Positions 59,137 through 64,000 of a DNA stretch of 64,000 nt are shown in pieces (positions within the stretch are counted from its first letter, which is position 1; the number at the start of each line of letters is the position of its first letter). Where the stretch lies: NCBI RefSeq assembly GCF_036492245.1, contig NZ_AP025286.1:310001-374000 (forward strand), given 5' to 3'. Origin of the DNA: Treponema bryantii (GTDB taxonomy: Bacteria; Spirochaetota; Spirochaetia; Treponematales; Treponemataceae). The translations under genes and the position numbers were made by a program. The notes below the pieces were generated by a model. The model was not told the DNA's origin. It saw only the letters and a list, made by a program, of their open reading frames with translations, and ran no database searches.

Positions 59137-60471
59137 ATGAAAACAAATATGATTAACATGACGGAAGGAAGTCCTGTCCGCCTGCTGCTTACTTTTTCTG
59201 TTCCAATGCTTATTGGAAACATTTTTCAGCAGCTTTATAATCTTGCAGATTCAGTAATTGTAGGCCAGCTTATTGGAGCTCAGGCGCTCGCTGCAATTGG
59301 TGCCACAGGTTCCGTTACCTTTTTCTTTTTTGCGCTCTGTAACGGAATTGGAACCGGCGGTGGAATTATTACCTCACACTTTTTTGGCGAAGGAAATGAT
59401 GGAAAGGTAAAAGTTTGTATTGTAAATACCGCTTTTATCATGGTAGTTGTTCCTTTAGTGATTGGTGCCTTAGCGTTTTTTACAACAAAGCCTCTGTTGG
59501 TTTTTCTGAAAACTCCGGAATCAATTCTTGATGAGGCTGCAGCTTATATGAAAATTATGTGTTGTGCCCTTCCTCTGATTTCCATTTATAACTTTGTTTC
59601 TTCTATGCTTCGAGCTCTTGGAGATTCAAAAACTCCGCTCTACTTTCTGATTTTCTCATGCATCCTCAACGTAATTCTCGACATTATTTTTGTTTACTTT
59701 TTGCATCAGGGAGTAGTGGGAGCTGGAATTGCAACTCTGATAGCAAATTTTGTCTGTGGACTTTTGTGCCTTGCATTTGCTTTCAAAACAAATCCGTACT
59801 TTAAACTTCATAAAAAAGATGTTCGCCTGGATGCAAATATTTTGTTGAAGTGTACAAGACTCGGTGTTCCAATTTCACTTCAGTTCTCTCTGATTGCAAT
59901 TTCCTGCATGGCACTTCAGCGTGTTGTAAATAACTTTGGTTCGGTTGCAGTTGCAGCGTTTACCGCAACCAGCCGAATTGAGCAGTTAATTCATCAGCCG
60001 TATCAGACACTTGGTGCAGCTCTTTCAACTTTCAGTGGACAGAACTTTGGCGCTAAGAAGAAAGATCGTCTCATTCTTGGTTACAGAAAGAGCATGCTGA
60101 TGATGACAATCTTTACACTTGTGATGATTCCAATCATTCAGATTTTTGGAAATGGAATTACAAGAGTTTTTGTAAAGGATGCAGAAGTAATTTCTATGGG
60201 TGCGCAGGCGCTTAGAATTTCCAGCTGGTTCTACATTTTCCTTGGACTGATTTATATGGTGCGCGGTGTTCTTAACGGAGTAGGTGATGCAACCTTCTCT
60301 CTGATTAACGGAATTACAGAGGTAATTGGACGATTTACAGTACCAATTGCTCTGACATCTATTGCGGCTATCGGCGTATGGGGAATCTGGTGGTCTGTGG
60401 GAATTGTGTGGTTCCTGAGTGGATTCACAGCTTATCTCAGATATTTGTGGGTAAAAAATAAAAAGATATAG
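59137..60471 (+). CDS. MATE-family efflux transporter
   Basis: 444 aa, twelve transmembrane helices in two related halves. The start MTEGSPVRLLLTFSVPMLIG followed by NIFQQLYNLADSVIVGQLIG is the classic bacterial MATE N-terminus; QPYQTLGAALSTFSGQNFGA (about 288-307) marks the second half. It exports drugs or metabolites in exchange for Na+ or H+. The substrate is not known. The GH127 glycosidase follows 46 bases downstream on the same strand and could be co-transcribed through the palindromic repeat at 60481. Confidence 0.95.
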   Translation: MKTNMINMTEGSPVRLLLTFSVPMLIGNIFQQLYNLADSVIVGQLIGAQALAAIGATGSVTFFFFALCNGIGTGGGIITSHFFGEGNDGKVKVCIVNTAFIMVVVPLVIGALAFFTTKPLLVFLKTPESILDEAAAYMKIMCCALPLISIYNFVSSMLRALGDSKTPLYFLIFSCILNVILDIIFVYFLHQGVVGAGIATLIANFVCGLLCLAFAFKTNPYFKLHKKDVRLDANILLKCTRLGVPISLQFSLIAISCMALQRVVNNFGSVAVAAFTATSRIEQLIHQPYQTLGAALSTFSGQNFGAKKKDRLILGYRKSMLMMTIFTLVMIPIIQIFGNGITRVFVKDAEVISMGAQALRISSWFYIFLGLIYMVRGVLNGVGDATFSLINGITEVIGRFTVPIALTSIAAIGVWGIWWSVGIVWFLSGFTAYLRYLWVKNKKI

Positions 60472-60480
60472 AAGAACTCG

Positions 60481-60505
60481 TCATGCTGAAACAAGTTCAG
60501 CATGA
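60481..60505. repeat. Palindromic repeat, GTCATGCTGAA family, copy 2
   Basis: TCATGCTGAA (60481-60490), loop ACAAG, TTCAGCATGA (60496-60505): a perfect 10-bp stem. The loop is the reverse complement of that in the copy at 20554-20574, so the element is in the opposite orientation. It ends only a few bases before the GGAGG ribosome site of the GH127 gene and may affect its expression. Confidence 0.85.
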
Positions 60506-60517
60506 TGTGGAGGTAAT

Positions 60518-62968
60518 ATGATTAAGGCTTTCAATCTTGGTGATGTAATTCTTAAGGATGTTTTTTTTACTGAAGTTACACAGAAGGATGTTGATTTTCT
60601 GAACACTTTTGATGCATACAGACTTCTTTATAATTTCAGAGTAACTGCCGGCCTGCCTAATAAGGCAAGTGGACCTTACAGTGGGTGGGAAAATACAAGA
60701 ATCGGCGGACATACACTGGGACATTATCTGACTGCCGCTGCCCAGGCTTGTGCAGGTGGTTACGGAGATTGTTCAGGAACTGACGGAATAACTCTTAAGG
60801 GCCGTTTAAAACTCATAATCGAAGGACTTGCAGAATGTCAGAATGCGACAGGTACAGGTTTTGTTTTTGGTGCCACTATGGCAGATCCTTCTAAGCCTGA
60901 ACTTCAGTTTGATAAGATGGAAGCTGCTGATTATAACGATACCTGGGTGCCTTGGTACACAATGCACAAAATTGTGAATGGTCTTGTAGAGACTGCAAAG
61001 CTTGCAGATAGTGACACAGCCCAACGTTCACTTGAAGTGGCAGAAAAACTTGGTGAATGGATTTATAACCGTACCAGCCGTTGGACAGCTGAACAGAGAG
61101 ACCATGTACTTGCCGTTGAATATGGCGCAATGAACGACTGCCTTTATGAGCTTTATAAAGTTGCAAAGGCCGCTGGTTATGAGAACGCAGTGCATTTTAA
61201 GAATGCGGCTCATGCTTTTGATGAAGAAAAACTTTTTGAAGATGTTCTGGCAGCCAGTCGCGAAGGTGGCAAGCCTGATGTTCTGAATAACAGGCACGCA
61301 AACTGTACAATCCCGAAATTTGTTGGCGCAATAAACCGCTGTGTAACTCTGCTTGAAGAAGGTGACGATACAGCCGAACAGCAGAAATATCTTGAGTACT
61401 GTAAGGCCTTCTGGAAAATCGTAACGGAGCGTCATACTTACATCACAGGTGGAAACAGTGAGTGTGAGCATTTTGGCCGCGATAATATTCTTGATGCAGA
61501 ACGAAGTAACTGTAACTGCGAAACCTGTAATACTCATAATATGCTCAAATTAACCCGCACACTTTTCATGCTGACAGGCGAGAAAAAATATGCAGATTAT
61601 TATGAGAACACTTTTGTAAATGCAATTCTTGCTTCTGTAAATCGTGAAACTGGAATGACAACTTATTTCCAGCCGATGGCTACAGGTTGTTTTAAGACTT
61701 ATTGCAATATTGATGTAAATAAAAACTACTTCTGGTGCTGTACCGGAACCGGTCTTGAGAATTTCACAAAGCTTGGAGACAGTCTGTATTTTTATGATGA
61801 AGACACGCTTTATGTGAATCAGTTTGTAAGTTCGGAAGTAAGATGGCACTCTAAGAACGTAGTGATTTGTCAGAGTTCGGATCTGCCGGAAAGTGGAAAA
61901 ATTGAATTAACTGTGAAGGCGGGTGAGTCTGATTTTACAATCGCTATTCGTATTCCAGACTGGGTTGCAGGCATTCCTTGTTTTATGATTAACGGAGTTT
62001 CTGCAAGTGCAACAAAAGATATCGATTATTTTTATATTAAACGAAGCTGGAAGAATGGAGATAAGATAACGGTTGATTTCCCTATGGAGATTCGTGCGTA
62101 TAATCTTCCGGACAACAGCCGCTGCTTTGCGTTTAAGTATGGACCGGTGGTTTTGGCTGCGGAACTCGGCCGCGACAGTAAAATGTCTTTGCGACAGGTC
62201 GGGGTGCAGTGCGATGTTTGTGCAAATAAGATTGTCCGCGGACTCGAGATGCCGCTTAATGGAAACTACGGTGGAACCAGCGGACTTAAACCGCTTGCTA
62301 CAGAGACACTGCTGGTGGAAGAACCTGTAGATGAGTTTATGAAGAATATCAATAAGCATTTTGAAAAACAGGAAGGTTTGAGATTTATTCTCAGAAATGC
62401 AGACTGGTATGGAACTCTTTGTTTTACTCCGTATTATAGAATCAATAATCAGCGATATGGTATTTACTGGCTGTTCACTGATTCTCAAGAAGAAATCAGA
62501 ATGCTTGAGACTATGGCACAGAGTTCTGCAGACAGCACCGCAAATTATATTGAAGGAATCGGTGTGGGCTATGGTGCTCAGACAGAAGGAAATGAAACAA
62601 CCTGGCCATATATGCAGGAAACTGGAACTGGTTCAGTTGCTGATCCTCACGAGCTTACCCGTTATGCAAAGGCAGGCGGAAGTTTCTCGTATATGTTTAA
62701 GGTTCTTCCAGATGAAGATAAAAAGATTTATCTGGATTGTACTTTCCTGAAAACAGATGAAGGTAAGCAGATAATTATAAAATCCGGTGACACACTGATT
62801 GCAGATTATACACTAAGTTGTGATGGTGATGATGAGAAGTTTGTAAAAAGCTTTGAATTACTACAGTCTCTGACAAAAGGTCAGAAAGAACTGAGAATAG
62901 AGTTCAGCGGAAAAGATGGTAATGAGTCGGCACGATTAGTAGCCCCGGTAAGTACAAGCTGGAAATAA
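60518..62968 (+). CDS. GH127-family beta-L-arabinofuranosidase-like glycosidase
   Basis: 816 aa, no signal peptide, so probably cytosolic. It has the (alpha/alpha)6 barrel of GH127 (formerly DUF1680): VTQKDVDFLNTFDAYRLLYN, GWENTRIGGHTLGHYLTA and GGNSECEHFGRDNIL early on. The metal-linked catalytic site is seen as NCNCETCNTHNM (Glu-x-Cys) and FWCCTGTGLENF (the adjacent Cys pair, about 405). The family uses a Zn-bound Cys nucleophile to cleave beta-L-arabinofuranosides. C-terminal beta domains run from about 430; the protein is longer than the roughly 650 aa of the type enzyme. GGAGG precedes the ATG. It suggests use of plant cell-wall arabinose. Confidence 0.92.
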   Translation: MIKAFNLGDVILKDVFFTEVTQKDVDFLNTFDAYRLLYNFRVTAGLPNKASGPYSGWENTRIGGHTLGHYLTAAAQACAGGYGDCSGTDGITLKGRLKLIIEGLAECQNATGTGFVFGATMADPSKPELQFDKMEAADYNDTWVPWYTMHKIVNGLVETAKLADSDTAQRSLEVAEKLGEWIYNRTSRWTAEQRDHVLAVEYGAMNDCLYELYKVAKAAGYENAVHFKNAAHAFDEEKLFEDVLAASREGGKPDVLNNRHANCTIPKFVGAINRCVTLLEEGDDTAEQQKYLEYCKAFWKIVTERHTYITGGNSECEHFGRDNILDAERSNCNCETCNTHNMLKLTRTLFMLTGEKKYADYYENTFVNAILASVNRETGMTTYFQPMATGCFKTYCNIDVNKNYFWCCTGTGLENFTKLGDSLYFYDEDTLYVNQFVSSEVRWHSKNVVICQSSDLPESGKIELTVKAGESDFTIAIRIPDWVAGIPCFMINGVSASATKDIDYFYIKRSWKNGDKITVDFPMEIRAYNLPDNSRCFAFKYGPVVLAAELGRDSKMSLRQVGVQCDVCANKIVRGLEMPLNGNYGGTSGLKPLATETLLVEEPVDEFMKNINKHFEKQEGLRFILRNADWYGTLCFTPYYRINNQRYGIYWLFTDSQEEIRMLETMAQSSADSTANYIEGIGVGYGAQTEGNETTWPYMQETGTGSVADPHELTRYAKAGGSFSYMFKVLPDEDKKIYLDCTFLKTDEGKQIIIKSGDTLIADYTLSCDGDDEKFVKSFELLQSLTKGQKELRIEFSGKDGNESARLVAPVSTSWK

Positions 62969-62976
62969 AACGGGCG

Positions 62977-63462
62977 CTATTCTCCGTTAGCAATCATTGC
63001 TTCTACCTCTTCTCTGTGAAGAGGTACATTATCTGTATAAGCCTTTTTGTTTTTTTCGATTTCCTCATATGGCCACACGCATCCTTTGTTCATACCAGGA
63101 CACTCGGCGGCACATTCGTTCCAGGTCTTTTCATCAGCAATCATCCATGACCAGAATGGATAAGTTGAACACTGAACAGGTCTAGCCTCATAAGCAGAAC
63201 AGCCGTTTTCCCAGAGAATACAGTCGTAATTCTTTTTTTCAAGAAGAGCCAGTACCTGAGTTCCATAATAATAATCTGCCCAGCGGCAGTATTTTGCAAC
63301 AAACTCAGATACTTTCATGTTAAAGTGAGAACAGAGAGTCATTAAATCTCGTTTAGAAAGATATACAAAGCCAGGAGAATGACCGCAGCAATAAGAGCAG
63401 CGCTGGCATTCAAAGTGGAGTCCATTTTTATAAAAGCAGTTTTCAGAGTTTTCGTTTTCCAT
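62977..63462 (-). CDS. YkgJ-family cysteine cluster protein
   Basis: 161 aa. Cys-rich N-half: FECQRCSYCCGHSPGFVYLS (about 17-36), then CILWENGCSAYEARPVQCSTYPFW (about 77-100), the signature of the YkgJ family, presumed to bind a metal or Fe-S cluster. No established reaction. The C-terminus adds ECAAECPGMNKGC. It starts 18 bases after the stop of the diacylglycerol-kinase-like gene on the same strand, without a clear Shine-Dalgarno, and ends 8 bases from the convergent GH127 gene. Confidence 0.88.
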   Translation of the reverse strand: MENENSENCFYKNGLHFECQRCSYCCGHSPGFVYLSKRDLMTLCSHFNMKVSEFVAKYCRWADYYYGTQVLALLEKKNYDCILWENGCSAYEARPVQCSTYPFWSWMIADEKTWNECAAECPGMNKGCVWPYEEIEKNKKAYTDNVPLHREEVEAMIANGE

Positions 63463-63480
63463 CAGATTGACGTATTTATA

Positions 63481-64000
63481 TCACAAACTGACAGGTTTGA
63501 GAACCCTAAGACATGGATCAGTAAGTTCCATAATGATTGGAAAATGTGCAGGAGTCAGAAGAACAGTTTCTCCATCACACTGCAGCAAAATAGACTTATC
63601 ATAAGAAAGCCGGATTTTTTCTACACTATGAAGAGTAGCAAGTTTAGTTCCCTTAAAAGAACCATCAACAAAGCGATGATTATCCTTTATTAAAGTCCAT
63701 AGTGAGATTTTTGGAGTAATGCACAGATTGTTTGAATCAGGAAGAATCTTGTGACCGCCTCCATAAACTCTGTACCCCGAAGCGCCAAAGGCAAGCAGAG
63801 TAATAGGTAAATTCAGTTCTCCAGACTTGTTTTCTCTATTTTCAAAAAGTTCAATGGTTACAGTTCCTGAAGGAAAAACTTTATCGTAAGTAAAGCCGCT
63901 CAATGGAACACATAGATGATAAAAATTTCCAGGAAGTTTTTTCTTTATAGTATTAGTCATATGCACTACATAGGCATCAAGTCCAATGCTGGCTATATTG
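63481..64000 (-). CDS. Diacylglycerol kinase (YegS/DgkB-like) family protein, N-terminus outside window
   Basis: The frame is open to the window edge, giving the last 172 codons. Reading from the edge, NIASIGLDAYVV matches the N-x-x-S-x-G-x-D-A block of lipid kinases of the diacylglycerol kinase catalytic family. The C-terminal beta domain follows: ASGYRVYGGGHKILPDS, the central WTLIKDNHR region, and QCDGETVLLTPAHF, the DGE motif near the end. The ATP-binding N-domain is missing from the window. It phosphorylates a lipid, probably diacylglycerol or a sphingoid-type lipid. GTG 63966 is an internal codon and not the true start. Confidence 0.85.
   Translation of the reverse strand, partial: NIASIGLDAYVVHMTNTIKKKLPGNFYHLCVPLSGFTYDKVFPSGTVTIELFENRENKSGELNLPITLLAFGASGYRVYGGGHKILPDSNNLCITPKISLWTLIKDNHRFVDGSFKGTKLATLHSVEKIRLSYDKSILLQCDGETVLLTPAHFPIIMELTDPCLRVLKPVSL

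Noticed and set aside
61907-62488. 193-aa minus-strand open frame
   Set aside because: Antisense to the GH127 gene, whose conserved motifs cover the region.
1-64000. CRISPR array or IS element
   Set aside because: No set of regularly spaced identical repeats, no Cas motifs and no transposase frames were found. The short palindromic repeats are isolated copies.

Overview
The window looks like chromosomal DNA of a host-associated spirochaete, most likely Treponema. This is inferred from AT-rich DNA, spirochaete-style lipoprotein signal peptides, a lone PTS Enzyme I, a rubrerythrin, and giant Ig-like surface lipoproteins. Species cannot be fixed from the sequence alone. No gap between genes exceeds 300 bases. 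No rRNA or CRISPR array is seen.

Bases 1 to about 8346 are the integrase end of an integrative and mobilizable element, all on the minus strand. A tyrosine recombinase sits against an initiator tRNA-fMet gene (8347-8419). Behind it come a ParB-like protein, a GNAT-fold protein with a 67-aa partner, a terminator, an unrecognised AT-rich cargo gene, an excisionase-like HTH protein, a small DUF2292-like protein, a winged-helix replication protein, a DnaC-like ATPase, a second ParB-like protein and a MobV relaxase cut by the window edge. The distal end and second att site lie outside.

Bases 8347-28000 are core genome: a perfect-consensus tRNA promoter, a PrsW-like protease, shikimate kinase, SlyD, a NifU-domain protein, a lytic transglycosylase lipoprotein, a protein joining an Hsp70 substrate-binding-like domain to LysM, rubrerythrin, a UDG-superfamily protein, a WecA/MraY-family transferase, a CrtI-like oxidoreductase, an Rsm22-like / MerR / Der / PtsI gene run, a CmpB-family membrane protein and an NSS symporter.

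Bases 28178-50484 hold two tandem paralogous giant lipoproteins (3252 and about 4100 aa) that fill a third of the window. Bases 50557-64000 carry a ComEC-like metallo-beta-lactamase protein, PlsC, a partner-switching module (PP2C phosphatase, HATPase kinase, STAS protein) beside a zinc-ribbon/SUMF1 protein, a flavoprotein, a racemase-family protein, a phosphopantetheinyl transferase, EamA and MATE transporters, a GH127 glycosidase, a YkgJ-type protein and a partial diacylglycerol-kinase-family protein.

Two themes cut across the regions. Several short palindromic repeat families are scattered between genes, and two of them are translated inside the Rsm22-like gene. At least eight genes have a -10 box only 6-9 bases before the start codon and no Shine-Dalgarno sequence, which suggests leaderless mRNAs.
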